Of a stretch of DNA of 64,000 bases, positions 43,856 through 53,468 are shown piece by piece. Below the pieces are notes generated by a model. It made no database searches. It was not told the DNA's origin and saw only the letters and a program-made list of their open reading frames with translations. Within the stretch, counting starts at the first letter, position 1; every line of letters begins with the position of its first letter. The stretch is from JBFWUW01 sp050247075 (GTDB lineage Bacteria; Planctomycetota; Planctomycetia; Pirellulales; JBFWUW01): contig JBFWUW010000037.1 of assembly GCA_050247075.1 (NCBI GenBank), positions 1 to 64,000 on the forward strand. Reading direction: 5' to 3'. A program made the translations under genes and the position numbers.

Positions 43856-46444
43856 CTACTTCGCCCCCGATTCTGGCGGTTGAACTTTTTCCAGCAGCTT
43901 CAAGAAGCGTTGTTGCAGTTCTTTGCCGCCTAGTTCCGGATGCAGCACCCGCGTGCTGTTAATGACCGTGGCCGATCGCTTGTGGTCGCCCAGCCGATAC
44001 AGTACAGCGGCCAGTTGGTATCTGGCGCGCAGCCAGCGGTCTCCACCGGCGCGGCTTTTCGTTTCCACCTCGTGCCATTTGGCCAGCGCTAACTCCAGCG
44101 TTTTGCGATCTTTGGCGGCCGACAGGGCCAGGGCATATTCTTCTTGGATCTGCCCTTCGCGCGGGTATTTCTCGGCCAAAGCGGCATAGGCCGCAATCGC
44201 TTCCGTTGTCCTGCCAGCGGCGGCATGTGCTCGGGCTTGCGCCAAGTCAATCGCCCGCTGCGCCGACTTGCCGAGTTGGCCATTGCGTCCCCCGGCCAGT
44301 CGGGCCACCCGACCTTGCAGTTCGGCCAGGGGGGCCTGTTGCTGCTTGGGTAGTTTGCCGTTCAACCCGCTTAGTTCCTCCAGCAATTGCTGCATGGCTT
44401 GGGGCCTGACGGTTTCCAGCTTGTCGACCTCGTCGCGGGCTTCGTCCAAGCGCCCTTGCCTGGCCAGGGCAGCGATCAGCAGACAGCTAGCATCGGCCCT
44501 CCAAACCACGGCTTCGTCGGTTTCATCGGCACGGGTTCCGGCCAAGGCTTCGGTCACGATTCGCTCGGCCCGCGGCACCGCGCGTTCGCCGGCGGCCAGC
44601 CACAGCCTGGCGGCGGCCAGGGCTGCCGTGCGGTCAATCTGGCCCCAGCGAGCGGGCCAGCGATTGTCGGTTCCCAAAAACAGGCTTTCAAACCAGCGGG
44701 CCCCATCATTTGCCACATTGACTGCCGCTTCCTGGTCGTTTTGAAGTTGAGCCAGCCACTTGCCGTAGCCGTACACCGCGCCGTCCACGGCTTCGGCAAA
44801 CTGCTCTTGGTCCGTAGGGACACCTCGGTAGGCCGCCACGGCCGCGGGCCAATCACCGCGGCTTTCCGCCAGTTTGGCTCGCAACATCTCGATCTGGCCG
44901 GTTGTCGATCCTTTGGGCCATTGTCGCAGATGTTCATCCAACATGGCCACGTATTCCGCCAAGGGATCTTTGCCATTGGCGGCCTTTGCGTTCGTCTTCG
45001 CGGCTTGGCCGGCGTTGTAAATGGCCAGCAGATGCGCCGCGGGTGCCTGCGATTCGTCGGGCGAAGCTAGCGACAGAGCGCGGAAGCGTTCGGCGGCGGC
45101 GGCGTGCTGCTTACGTTGATGCTCGATGCTGGCCGCCGTGTAGCCCAGTTTGAACGCTTCCTCTTGCTGGCCGTCTTGCGCTGCTTGTTGCCGAGCCCGG
45201 TCATAGGCATCGAGCGAATTATCGATCTGCCCTGCGCGATACTCCGCTTCGGCAGCGCGAATCAACACCGCCAGATCGCTGCCTCCGCCCGTCTTGGCCA
45301 CGCTGCCAGCTAACAACGATTCCGCCCTGCGAGTCCAATACGGGCCATGCAGGCGCTGGATATCATCGACCAGCGCCGAGGCTTGTTGCTCGTACCTCTT
45401 GGAGGCGGCCACATCTTGTTGTTCGGCCGCGGCCCGCCAGGCTTTCAGTTGCACGCGCAGGCTGGCGAAGGCCACTTCGGGCGCAGCAGACATGTCAGCG
45501 GCGGACAATTGATCGGCCAGTTTCAGGGCTTCCGCCAGCCGGTCTTGATCGAGGGGTAACAGAATTTGTTCCGCCAAGGCACGCTGGCGGATATCGGCGG
45601 GTGGATCGGCCGATAGAAGTGACGCCAGCCGTTCGTCCGCTTCGTCATAGTCGCGGGCCAGCCGCAAGCAGTGGACCACTTCCAACCGGCTGGGCCAATA
45701 GAGTGGATCCTCGGCATCCAGTTCGGTCAGCGGCTGCAAATGTTCTGTAGCCAATGAGAGAGCATTGTGGCGGTCGGGTGTGTCGGGCGCGTAACATTCC
45801 GCTTGATTGCGCGACACGCGAGCCAACTGGTAACGCAAATTGTTGGCCAATGCGACCAACTCCGCGCGGCTCAGAAAGCCCGGCTTGTCACGGCCGGAAT
45901 CGCCCAGTTCTCGCAAGCGATCGGCGGCCAACGTCGCACAAGCCAGCAGTTCTCGCCGGGCCGTGCTGAGATATCCGCGGGCTTCCGCCAGAGTACGCTG
46001 GTCTTGGCCGCGGACTTCGGCCTGCTGTCGAATCAACTCGCCACGCGCCAACAGCACCAACGCCGCCTGCACGCGGGCTAACAGCGCGCCGGGCGCATCG
46101 GGATGGTCCCGGGCGAAATCGGCCGGGACTTCCATGGCCCGCCGCCAAAGTGGATCTGCTTTGGGGGGTGACTCTTGCCAGGCATGCTCGGCCAACGTCC
46201 GCGAGAATTCCACGACCAGAGCGGCATGTTCTTCGATCGGTAGGCCCTGCTCGGCCAACCGCTGCTGGCAGAAAGTCTCGGCCAGGCGATAAAGCTGCCT
46301 CTGTCGCAGACCCGCCAGAAAACGCTCGTCGGCGGTATCGGCCCGCGCTGGGCAGCATGTAGCAGTCCAAGCCGCGCTGCAAAACAGAACGGCCAACCAT
46401 CTGGCTGAAAGTACGCGGCGGCAAAGTGGAATGAAATCGTTCAT
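43856..46444 (-). CDS. large exported TPR protein
   Basis: This 862-residue protein starts with a signal peptide (LSARWLAVLFCSAAWTATCCPARA) and continues as alpha-helical repeats of the TPR type (for example AEAEYRAGQIDNSLDAYDRAR, AAGRTTEAIAAYAALAEKYP and ARYQLAAVLYRLGDHKRSA). The composition is Ala/Leu/Arg rich with few conserved residues, as expected for a scaffold. The stop lies near the start of an unrelated gene. It is the second gene of a two-gene operon, 18 bases after the upstream TPR gene. It probably assembles a periplasmic or surface complex; no partner is known. Confidence 0.82.
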   Translation of the reverse strand: MNDFIPLCRRVLSARWLAVLFCSAAWTATCCPARADTADERFLAGLRQRQLYRLAETFCQQRLAEQGLPIEEHAALVVEFSRTLAEHAWQESPPKADPLWRRAMEVPADFARDHPDAPGALLARVQAALVLLARGELIRQQAEVRGQDQRTLAEARGYLSTARRELLACATLAADRLRELGDSGRDKPGFLSRAELVALANNLRYQLARVSRNQAECYAPDTPDRHNALSLATEHLQPLTELDAEDPLYWPSRLEVVHCLRLARDYDEADERLASLLSADPPADIRQRALAEQILLPLDQDRLAEALKLADQLSAADMSAAPEVAFASLRVQLKAWRAAAEQQDVAASKRYEQQASALVDDIQRLHGPYWTRRAESLLAGSVAKTGGGSDLAVLIRAAEAEYRAGQIDNSLDAYDRARQQAAQDGQQEEAFKLGYTAASIEHQRKQHAAAAERFRALSLASPDESQAPAAHLLAIYNAGQAAKTNAKAANGKDPLAEYVAMLDEHLRQWPKGSTTGQIEMLRAKLAESRGDWPAAVAAYRGVPTDQEQFAEAVDGAVYGYGKWLAQLQNDQEAAVNVANDGARWFESLFLGTDNRWPARWGQIDRTAALAAARLWLAAGERAVPRAERIVTEALAGTRADETDEAVVWRADASCLLIAALARQGRLDEARDEVDKLETVRPQAMQQLLEELSGLNGKLPKQQQAPLAELQGRVARLAGGRNGQLGKSAQRAIDLAQARAHAAAGRTTEAIAAYAALAEKYPREGQIQEEYALALSAAKDRKTLELALAKWHEVETKSRAGGDRWLRARYQLAAVLYRLGDHKRSATVINSTRVLHPELGGKELQQRFLKLLEKVQPPESGAK

Positions 46445-46462
46445 CCGGTGGTGAGCTAAAGG

Positions 46463-47512
46463 TTATTCACGTTTGCCGCCCGGCATGGCTTGCAGCAAGT
46501 CGCGAGCCTCTCCGGCCGAGGCATCGCCGGGATAGTTGGCCACGGCCTCTCGATAGAGCCGCGCCGCTTCGGGCATCTGGTCGAGCCGTTCAAGCGCCCG
46601 GCCAGCTTCCAACAGGGCACGCGCCCCCAGCGGCCGTTCACGCGGGTAGAGAATGGGCAGTCGCAGCAGTTCCAGCGCGCCATCCTCGAACTGTTGTTGC
46701 TGGATCAACGCCCGGCCCAACAGATAGGTTGGACCCGCGGCTAGCGATTCGGGCAGCCGGTCCAGCAGATTTCGCCAGTCGGCCAGTTGTTTGTTGTTGG
46801 TGGAAGCGATCTGCCTCCGCCAAAGCTGGGCGCGGGCCAACATGGCAATGCGGGGGTCTTCGTGATCGCTCAGGTGCTGCAAGCGGTTGGCCGCGGCCGC
46901 CCCTTGCGAAGACAACAACAGATGGCTGGCACCCAGCAGCATGGCAACTGGTTGGCTGTCTTGCTCTATCCAGCGGCGGGCCTTTTGTTCTAGTTCCACT
47001 CCGGATACGCCGGGCAGCCAGGCCAGGGGGATGCAATCGAAGAAGGGCGTGTCGGCATCACTCTTGGTCAGAATAAGAAACTGCTCGCCAGCCGCGGCCT
47101 CTTGGCCCAACGACTTCAAGCTCCAAACCGTCTGAGCCACAATCCGCCGCCGGGCCCAGGTACGTTTGTCAGTATTGCGGGCTAGCTCGTACAACGCGGC
47201 AGCCTGGTCGTATCGCCCCTGGGCGAACGCCTCGTCCGCGGCGGTTTCTTCTTTTGTGTGCTGTGTTTCGATCCGGATTACTCGATTGGCAGGCAGCAGT
47301 TTTTGCCTGCCATTCGCTTGTTGCAGGGTCAGTTCGCGTCCGTTGTAGTCCAGGATCTCACCGCGAAGTATGGTTCGTCCGCGGCCATCATTGCCTGTCG
47401 CCAGATGGACGACATCGCTCTGCGCCAACAGCGGTGCCGCCATGCATAGCGACCATGCCGCCGCGACCCAGGCAGTTACGATAGCCAGGAAATTGTTGGT
47501 CGATCTTTCCAT
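46463..47512 (-). CDS. exported TPR protein with N-terminal SH3-like segment
   Basis: This 349-residue protein has a signal peptide (NNFLAIVTAWVAAAWSLCMAAPLLAQ), then a short beta-rich segment (GEILDYNGRELTLQQANGRQKLLPANRVIRIE) that looks like the small SH3/Lsm-like domains often placed before repeats in planctomycete exported proteins, then TPR-type helices to the C-terminus (AFAQGRYDQAAALYELAR, GRALERLDQMPEAARLYREA). The start at 47512 gives a full leader. It is followed by the 862-residue TPR gene. Confidence 0.8.
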   Translation of the reverse strand: MERSTNNFLAIVTAWVAAAWSLCMAAPLLAQSDVVHLATGNDGRGRTILRGEILDYNGRELTLQQANGRQKLLPANRVIRIETQHTKEETAADEAFAQGRYDQAAALYELARNTDKRTWARRRIVAQTVWSLKSLGQEAAAGEQFLILTKSDADTPFFDCIPLAWLPGVSGVELEQKARRWIEQDSQPVAMLLGASHLLLSSQGAAAANRLQHLSDHEDPRIAMLARAQLWRRQIASTNNKQLADWRNLLDRLPESLAAGPTYLLGRALIQQQQFEDGALELLRLPILYPRERPLGARALLEAGRALERLDQMPEAARLYREAVANYPGDASAGEARDLLQAMPGGKRE

Positions 47513-47618
47513 GACCGTTGGTGCTAGCGGTGATAAAGCCCTTGGTTTAACTATACCGCGCTGGCCCGCATTGCAGACACCCCAAGTCCGCCAGCACACT
47601 TCCGCGAACACCGAATCG

Positions 47619-47888
47619 TCAATCGGCGATGATGTCGTCCAGACGCGTCACGCCGACCAGATCGCGGCGGTTGACCCAAGTTTGCCGTCGATTGGGTGTC
47701 ACGCCGTGCAGCCGACAGTCGAGGACGTATTTCTCGCGGCTGGTACTGGTGTCGCGCAGGTCATGGGCATCAACATCCTCTAGCACCAGGTAATCGGCTT
47801 CATCCTTGGTTAATCGGCCGATGTAAACCCAAGGGCTGGCCAGATCGAGGACCACAATCTGGCCGATCAATTCGCTAGCGGGGGTCAT
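47619..47888 (-). CDS. small protein of unknown function, Sm/SH3-like pattern
   Basis: This 89-residue protein (from ATG 47888) has a compact alternating pattern: LIGQIVVLDLASPWVYIGRL, YLVLEDVDAHDLRDT, a YVLDCRLHGV segment and RRDLVGVTRLDDII. Five predicted strands with a charged loop suggest a small beta-barrel. A longer frame exists upstream, but the conserved-looking part begins at this ATG. I do not recognise the family. Confidence 0.65.
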   Translation of the reverse strand: MTPASELIGQIVVLDLASPWVYIGRLTKDEADYLVLEDVDAHDLRDTSTSREKYVLDCRLHGVTPNRRQTWVNRRDLVGVTRLDDIIAD

Positions 47889-48173
47889 GGTAGCATCGCT
47901 TAAGGCTTGGTACGGCAAATCACGCACTGCAGGGCCGACAGGTTCCTCCCAGCCTAGGCACGGCCTCCGCTTCCGGCAAGCGCGGACCACGTTCCAGAGG
48001 AGAACGCCAGCAACGAAAGCAGCCTTGTTGGCCTGTGCCTGGCCGGGCCGGTTTGATACTGTCCCCCGCCCGAAGTAGCCCAAAAGTAAGGTGAGATGAA
48101 GGAATTGGTTCCCGCCAGCCGTGGAAGGCGCTTCCTCGTACTCATCCTATCCATCGCAGTGGGATTAGAACCG

Positions 48174-49718
48174 ATGACGCGAAGAATCCGAACGCCGATT
48201 TGCCTGTTGGCCCTGTTCATCCTGGCCGGTTGCGGCAGCGCGGCGCGCAGCCCCATGAGTGACCGCTCATCGTCGGATCGCGAGTCGGACGAACCTCAGG
48301 CATGTTCGGCCATGCCCGATGAAGAAACAGGCTCCTCGCCGACCACCATGGGCGACGGCGAAACGTCCCGGTCGATTGCCCCTGAAATGGGCGTCAAGGC
48401 GCAAGGGGCCGATCATAGTGAACCGCGCAGCGCCGCTCCGCCAGAGGATTACTCCGGTTACGACACGCGCGCCATGCCTTACACCGCGCCGCCCCCCGAG
48501 GATCATGTCGTCGTGAAGGTCTTTTACGGCACCGACCGCCGACCCATGAGCCAACCGCTGGTGACAGGTCGTACTTATGTCGAGAGGTTTCTGCCTCTGG
48601 CGCTGGCCGCCGCGCTGACCGCGCTGGCGCTGTTTCTGTCGCCGCGCTTGCTCAAGCAGCGGCTTAGCCCGCACTGGACGCTGCTGGGAGTCGCCTCGTC
48701 GGTGCTGCTCGGTTTGAGCGGGGCGTGGTCTTGTTGGAAACTGCATCTGGACTACATCCAACCTCGCAACGACTACGGCAATGGGCGCGGCGATTTGACC
48801 GTGGGTGTATGCGACGTGACCATTCCGCTGGCACACGACCCGGGCGAGTTGGAAACACCTTCGCTGCTGCGGCTGGAGTTTCGCCCCGACCCCAGCAAGC
48901 ATATCGTTCTGCACAGTGTAACCCCCCTGGATATGGACGAGTTTTACGCCCAAATGCAGTTCCAGGTGAACACTTCGTCCGGCCACGATGTACTGGTATT
49001 TGTGCATGGCTTTGACAATACCTACGAGAACGCGGTGCGGCGAACGGCGCAGATTGCCTACGATTTGAAGTTCACCGGGGCGGCCGTCTGTTACAGTTGG
49101 CCGTCGCAGGGTGGACTGTTCAAGTATTTTGTCGATGAGGCCAATGTCGAATCGACTATTCCTCATCTGCAAGCATTTTTGCGCGATATCGCCGCCAGGT
49201 CTGACGCCCAAAGAATCCACCTGATTGCCCACAGTATGGGCAATCGGGCGTTGACCGGCGCGTTGCGGGCGTTGGCCCAGGAGATCAAGCGGCCTGCTTT
49301 CAACGAAGTGATTCTTACCGCGCCCGATGTCGATGCCACGGTGTTTAAGCGCGACATCGTGCCTGCCATTGGCGTCATTGCCCAACGCACAACCTTGTAT
49401 GCCTCGTCCAATGATCGGGCGCTGTTCATCTCACGCAAGATACATGGCCAGCCGCGGGCGGGCGATTCGGGACAAGCCCTGATTGTGTTACCAGGCTTGG
49501 ACACCGTGGATGTTTCAGCGGTCGATACCAGCTTGCTGGGCCACTCGTACTATGGCAGTAACGAGTCGGTATTGGCCGACATCTACGAGTTGATCCATGC
49601 GGGCCAGGCACCCGCCAACCGGCGTTGGCTGCGGCAGGTCCAAGCGGAAACGTTGCCTTACTGGATTTTTGGAGAAGCTACGGCAATAGCCCGCCCGGAC
49701 CAGCCTATGACACGCTAG
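48174..49718 (+). CDS. DUF900-type alpha/beta hydrolase lipoprotein
   Basis: This 514-residue protein has a signal peptide and lipobox (LFILAGCGSA), a Ser/Pro/Glu-rich linker, and HVVVKVFYGTDRRP, the start of the DUF900 domain. Two membrane segments (about 145-163 and 175-193) are inserted inside that domain, before the hydrolase core: VLVFVHGFDNTYENAVRRTA, CYSWPSQGG, and HLIAHSMGNRALTGAL with the nucleophile Ser. Later VILTAPDVDATVF supplies the Asp region and LLGHSYYGS the probable His. Substrate unknown; family members are esterase/lipase-like. Confidence 0.85.
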   Translation: MTRRIRTPICLLALFILAGCGSAARSPMSDRSSSDRESDEPQACSAMPDEETGSSPTTMGDGETSRSIAPEMGVKAQGADHSEPRSAAPPEDYSGYDTRAMPYTAPPPEDHVVVKVFYGTDRRPMSQPLVTGRTYVERFLPLALAAALTALALFLSPRLLKQRLSPHWTLLGVASSVLLGLSGAWSCWKLHLDYIQPRNDYGNGRGDLTVGVCDVTIPLAHDPGELETPSLLRLEFRPDPSKHIVLHSVTPLDMDEFYAQMQFQVNTSSGHDVLVFVHGFDNTYENAVRRTAQIAYDLKFTGAAVCYSWPSQGGLFKYFVDEANVESTIPHLQAFLRDIAARSDAQRIHLIAHSMGNRALTGALRALAQEIKRPAFNEVILTAPDVDATVFKRDIVPAIGVIAQRTTLYASSNDRALFISRKIHGQPRAGDSGQALIVLPGLDTVDVSAVDTSLLGHSYYGSNESVLADIYELIHAGQAPANRRWLRQVQAETLPYWIFGEATAIARPDQPMTR

Positions 49719-49739
49719 GTCTTGGGATCTCCCAGCGTG
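49711..49739 (+). terminator. hairpin over the DUF900 stop codon
   Basis: CACGCTAGG and CCCAGCGTG pair at 8 of 9 positions around an 11-base loop. The left arm contains the stop codon. No T-tract follows, so it may be a weak or Rho-dependent terminator. Confidence 0.4.
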
Positions 49740-49801
49740 GGTGATGAAGTCAGAAGGGTGAGACAAGCGGAATTCTATCCGACCAAACACAATCGGTTTG
49801 G

Positions 49802-49824
49802 CCGCAATGTTCCACCAATTGCGG
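49802..49824 (-). terminator. hairpin after the TPR gene at 49836-50867
   Basis: A perfect 7-bp stem CCGCAAT/ATTGCGG with a 9-base loop lies 12 bases past the stop on the minus strand. No clear T-tract. Confidence 0.42.
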
Positions 49825-49835
49825 TGACCCCGGCC

Positions 49836-50867
49836 TTAAAACCGGCGTGGGCCGGCTTGTTGTTCTGGTTCGGGGGCCACAATTTGCGAGGCGAACTCCG
49901 CCTTAAGCTGCTCGGTCAGCCGGTCAGGGCCGAAGGCTTCCACCTGGTTTAATTCGCCGACGGCTTGTCGCGGATAGCCCAGGTATCCGTACAGATAGGC
50001 CAGCAGCAGGCGGGCCTGGGAATCGCGCGGGTTGTCGTCTAGGTACCCTTCTAACGCGCGCAGTTCTTGCTGAAAGAGGCCGCCGTTGGGGTAGATCACG
50101 CGGAAGTTGCGCACCACCTTGCCCCACTCCTGGCTGGCCAAACCGGGCAACGTGCGGCGCAATTCAGCCACTGCTTGTTCGTAGCGTTGCAAGGCGAATA
50201 AGGCTTGCGCGCGCAACAATCCCGCGGCAGCCAATCCAGGCTGCGTGTCGTCAACGCGGTCCATCTCATCCAGCACTGCCTCGTACTGTTGGACGCGAAA
50301 CGCGGCGACGGCGTTTTCCAACTCAGCCGGAACCGCCACGCCGACGGCGGGCCGAGGCATAATCGGATCGGTCGTCGGCCCTGCGACTGGATAGTAACTG
50401 GGCGGCGGCGCGGGACCGTAGTCGGGCGGACGACGGTCGTAGGCGGGACCATAGGTGTAACTGTTGGGGCCAGTCGGCTGAATCTCGTAACCCGCGGGCT
50501 GCTCGACCGGGTTGTCGTAACGATAGCCGTAAATGACTCCTGGCCAGACTGCCCAAGGTTCAAACACGCCATCGCCGTATAGTGTCGGCCCGAGCCCGCC
50601 GGTGATGGTGGGTTGCGTGGGAGAGAATCGCCCGCCCAAACCTGGAGGATCGGCATACAACCAGCGACGATCCGCCAGACCGGCCCGATAGCGAATGTAG
50701 TCTTGTTGGCCAATTTGGCCGGCAATGGCACGCTGGCGCTGGTTTTCGCCCACCTGGGCGGCTTGTTCGCCAGCCGTGATGGAATTAAGCGGGGTTGGTC
50801 CAGGTTGTGCGTATGATTGGCCAACCCACGCCCATGCCAGCAGTGCCACAACGAGGCATCGTTTCAT
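49836..50867 (-). CDS. exported protein with TPR-like C-terminus, Tyr/Pro/Gly-rich middle
   Basis: This 343-residue protein has a short leader (VVALLAWAWVGQSYAQ), a region with WLYADPPGLGGRF and a low-complexity Tyr/Pro/Asp-rich segment (about 120-190: PGVIYGYRYDNPVE and RRPPDYGPAPPPSYY), and a helical tail (about 205-335) with AFRVQQYEAVLDEMDRVDD and LLLAYLYGYLGYPRQAVGELNQVE, which look like TPR units. Start at 50867 follows GAAGGA. A second protein with the same style is at 52255-53337. Function unknown. Confidence 0.78.
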   Translation of the reverse strand: MKRCLVVALLAWAWVGQSYAQPGPTPLNSITAGEQAAQVGENQRQRAIAGQIGQQDYIRYRAGLADRRWLYADPPGLGGRFSPTQPTITGGLGPTLYGDGVFEPWAVWPGVIYGYRYDNPVEQPAGYEIQPTGPNSYTYGPAYDRRPPDYGPAPPPSYYPVAGPTTDPIMPRPAVGVAVPAELENAVAAFRVQQYEAVLDEMDRVDDTQPGLAAAGLLRAQALFALQRYEQAVAELRRTLPGLASQEWGKVVRNFRVIYPNGGLFQQELRALEGYLDDNPRDSQARLLLAYLYGYLGYPRQAVGELNQVEAFGPDRLTEQLKAEFASQIVAPEPEQQAGPRRF

Positions 50868-51033
50868 GGCGTTCCTTCTCCTGCACAAGAATCCGCGGTC
50901 CCCCCGGCCGCTACCCGCATTATACCGCCTGCCGCCGCTGGAGCGAAGAAAATGGAATGCTAGCACCGCAGCCAGTCACTTTGGACGACTGAACTTGACG
51001 TTGGGGGCCAACCGCACGACACTCTCCGCCCGT

Positions 51034-52218
51034 ATGCGCATACTTACCCGATATGTAATCGCCGAGTACTTCAAAGCCTTTTTGCTGACGCTGACCGCGC
51101 TGACCACGTTCATGCTGCTGGTGGGCATCGTCAAACAGGCCTATGAGGAAAGCTTGGGAATTGCGCAGATCCTTCGGATCTTGCCCTTCTTCGTCCCAGA
51201 GGCCTTGCGGTTCTCCATGCCGGGATCGGCCTTGTTTGCCGCCTGCAGCATGTATGGCCGCATGTCGGGGGGCAACGAGATTGTTTCGCTCAAATCGCTG
51301 GGGATCAGCCCTTGGGTGGTGATTTGGCCGGTCTGCCTGATTAACCTCGTGCTTAGCCTGTCCACGGTCTGGCTGAATGACATGGCGGTGACATGGGGCT
51401 TTCACGGTGTACGCCGCGTGGTCTTGGAAGCGATGGACGATATCGCTTACAGCCGGCTGCGGACGCAGCGCTCGTACAGTTCGCCGCAGTTCTCCATCAA
51501 CGTTAAGCGAGTTGAGGGGCGACGGCTGATCCAGACGACGATCAGCTTTCAGGGGCACGGCAATTCGCCCGCAGGCACCATTCAGGCGGAAGAGGCCGAA
51601 TTGGATGTCAACGTGGCCCGCGGCACGTTGGCCATCCGCTGCCGAAACGCCGTAGTCGATTTCATGGGCGAGGCCACGGCACGGCTGCCGGTCATCGAAC
51701 GCGAAATCTCCCTGGTCGAAGCGCACGGCTCGAACAGTGCCGATTCCTTGCCGGCCCGCATGCCGATGAGCGAGCTTCCCGAGAAGGCCGTGGCCGCCGC
51801 CGAAGCTTTGCAAAGCCGGTTGCAACAGTCCGCGGTGAAGGCCGCCTGTATGATGCTCTCGGGAGAGAACCAAACGCTCGTCGGGCAGGAGTGGGCTACG
51901 TTGCAAACGCAGCGGGAATTTCAGTTCAGCCATCTCAGCCGTTTACGGATAGAAGCGCCCAGGCGCTGGGCCAATGGCATGAGTTGCCTGTGCTTCATGT
52001 GGATCGGAGCCCCCATGGCCATCCGGCTGCGGAACTCCGACGTATTGCAGACCATGTTCCGCTGTTTCCTGCCGATCTTGTTCGCGTTTTACCCGTTGTT
52101 GATGATGGGCGTCGACCAAGGCAAACGCGGCGCGCTTCCTCCTTATTGCGTCTGGTCGGGGAATGTGGTGCTGGCGCTGTGGGGCTGCTGGCTGCTGCGC
52201 CGCGTGATGCGGTATTAG
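51034..52218 (+). CDS. LptF/LptG-family permease
   Basis: This 394-residue membrane protein has the family's start (MRILTRYVIAEYFKAFLLTL), a pair of helices with PFFVPEALRFSMPGSALFAA, the SGGNEIVSLKSLGIS signature, a periplasmic beta-jellyroll of about 150 residues (QFSINVKRVEGRRLIQTT), and three C-terminal helices (MSCLCFMWIGAPMAIRL; LFAFYPLLMMGVDQGKRG; VLALWGCWLLRRVMRY). LptF and LptG form the transmembrane part of the lipopolysaccharide export ABC transporter; here only one such gene is present and no LptB or LptC neighbours exist. Start ATG at 51034. Confidence 0.88.
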   Translation: MRILTRYVIAEYFKAFLLTLTALTTFMLLVGIVKQAYEESLGIAQILRILPFFVPEALRFSMPGSALFAACSMYGRMSGGNEIVSLKSLGISPWVVIWPVCLINLVLSLSTVWLNDMAVTWGFHGVRRVVLEAMDDIAYSRLRTQRSYSSPQFSINVKRVEGRRLIQTTISFQGHGNSPAGTIQAEEAELDVNVARGTLAIRCRNAVVDFMGEATARLPVIEREISLVEAHGSNSADSLPARMPMSELPEKAVAAAEALQSRLQQSAVKAACMMLSGENQTLVGQEWATLQTQREFQFSHLSRLRIEAPRRWANGMSCLCFMWIGAPMAIRLRNSDVLQTMFRCFLPILFAFYPLLMMGVDQGKRGALPPYCVWSGNVVLALWGCWLLRRVMRY

Positions 52219-52254
52219 AAACGGCTCATTCAAGCATGGAAGGCACCGACACGA

Positions 52255-53337
52255 CTACGGTTGCGGCAGAACTTCTGCCGCGGGCTGGGCCAGGTTCTTG
52301 GCGATGCCGGCCAGGTGCGCATCGCTATCTTGCAACATACGGGCAGCTTCTTCTAGAAATGCCGCGGCACGTTGCCGCTGGCCATCGAAGTACAGCTCCA
52401 AGCCAACCAGCAAGATCAGATCACTGCTGTCGGGTTGTTTGTCGGCTGCTTCCGCCAGCGATTCCAGGTGCGACTGTTTGGCGATTTTGAGGTCGCCATA
52501 AAGTTCCGCCAGATCCAGGGCGGCCTCGGCCATGTTAGGTTCCAGCTTCAGCCCGCGTTTGAAGGCCGTGGCGGCAATGGTGTACTCACCCTGGGCGACC
52601 ATCGCCTGGCCCTGCCGAAACCAGGTTTCCGGGACGTCGGGCGCGGCCTCGGATGCGTTCTTGTAGCGCTGGTTCGCCTGGCGAAACTCTTGCTTGACGA
52701 AATACTTGTCGCCGAGATTGATCCACCGCCAGGCCCGACTGACCGACTCAGGATTCGAGACACGCACCTTGGGCCTGCCTGCCGGTTTGTCTCGCGGTAG
52801 CGCCGCTTGGGGCAGGTTGATTACATTCACCTGGGGCGGCGGCGGATTGACACCCAGCCCCTCGGGGTTCCACAACCCTTGCAGATTCGGTCCCCATAGT
52901 TCATTGGCCGAATAGATCGCCGGACGGCCAAAGTAATACGAATAATTGGAATAGCCAAAAGGATAGCCCGCGCCGATACCGTAAGGATAGCCGTAACCGT
53001 ACCCGCCGTAATACGGTACAGGTCCGATCGTTCCGAAAAAGGCCCCATAGCCAGGCCCGCCATAATAGCCCGGTCCGCTACCGTAATAGCCGGTGCCGGA
53101 CGAATAATAGCCACTGTTGCCGCCGCTGTAGTACAGGCCGCCAAACCTGCGCCCGTTATTGGGGAGAAAATCGGCGTACCGGCGGGACGACGGATCGTGA
53201 ACCTCGGCCTGGCTGTAGCCCGGCACGATCTGGTCGCCCAACGTGCGGCGTCCGCGCTGGGCGGCAGCTTCGCGCGTTATGGCACCGCTAACCGCTACCA
53301 CAAATAACGCCAACAGCAAGCGACTGGCAAGCGACAT
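52255..53337 (-). CDS. exported TPR protein with Gly/Tyr-rich middle
   Basis: This 360-residue protein has a signal peptide (LLLALFVVAVSGAITREAAAQ), a Gly/Tyr/Pro-rich segment (GYYSSGTGYYGSGPGYYGG) of about 80 residues, and TPR units in the C-terminal half (AWRWINLGDKYFVKQEFRQANQRYKNASEAAP, then TAFKRGLKLEPNMAEAALDLAELYGDL). The Tyr/Gly-rich part suggests a surface or adhesive role, which is inference. The ATG at 53337 has GGAGGG upstream. Confidence 0.8.
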   Translation of the reverse strand: MSLASRLLLALFVVAVSGAITREAAAQRGRRTLGDQIVPGYSQAEVHDPSSRRYADFLPNNGRRFGGLYYSGGNSGYYSSGTGYYGSGPGYYGGPGYGAFFGTIGPVPYYGGYGYGYPYGIGAGYPFGYSNYSYYFGRPAIYSANELWGPNLQGLWNPEGLGVNPPPPQVNVINLPQAALPRDKPAGRPKVRVSNPESVSRAWRWINLGDKYFVKQEFRQANQRYKNASEAAPDVPETWFRQGQAMVAQGEYTIAATAFKRGLKLEPNMAEAALDLAELYGDLKIAKQSHLESLAEAADKQPDSSDLILLVGLELYFDGQRQRAAAFLEEAARMLQDSDAHLAGIAKNLAQPAAEVLPQP

Positions 53338-53417
53338 GGCAAAACCCTCCATCTCCGGTTCCGGCCGAGAAATGCTCCAGGTCTTATTATCACCTGAATC
53401 GGGCCATCCGGCAAATC

Positions 53418-53468
53418 TTGTAGCAGGCGATTTCTTGTAGGAGGCGATTTCTTGTAGGAGGCGATTCC
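53418..53468. repeat. tandem 17-bp repeat, three copies
   Basis: Copies at 53418, 53435 and 53452 read TTGTAGCAGGCGATTTC, TTGTAGGAGGCGATTTC and TTGTAGGAGGCGATTCC. The last continues into ATCGCCGA to complete the palindromic repeat GGCGAT/ATCGCC. Confidence 0.8.

Noticed and set aside
53418..53468. Three tandem 17-bp repeats suggested a CRISPR or iteron array.
   Set aside because: There are no spacers between units, only three copies, and no cas gene or replication gene nearby. They end in a member of the palindromic repeat family.
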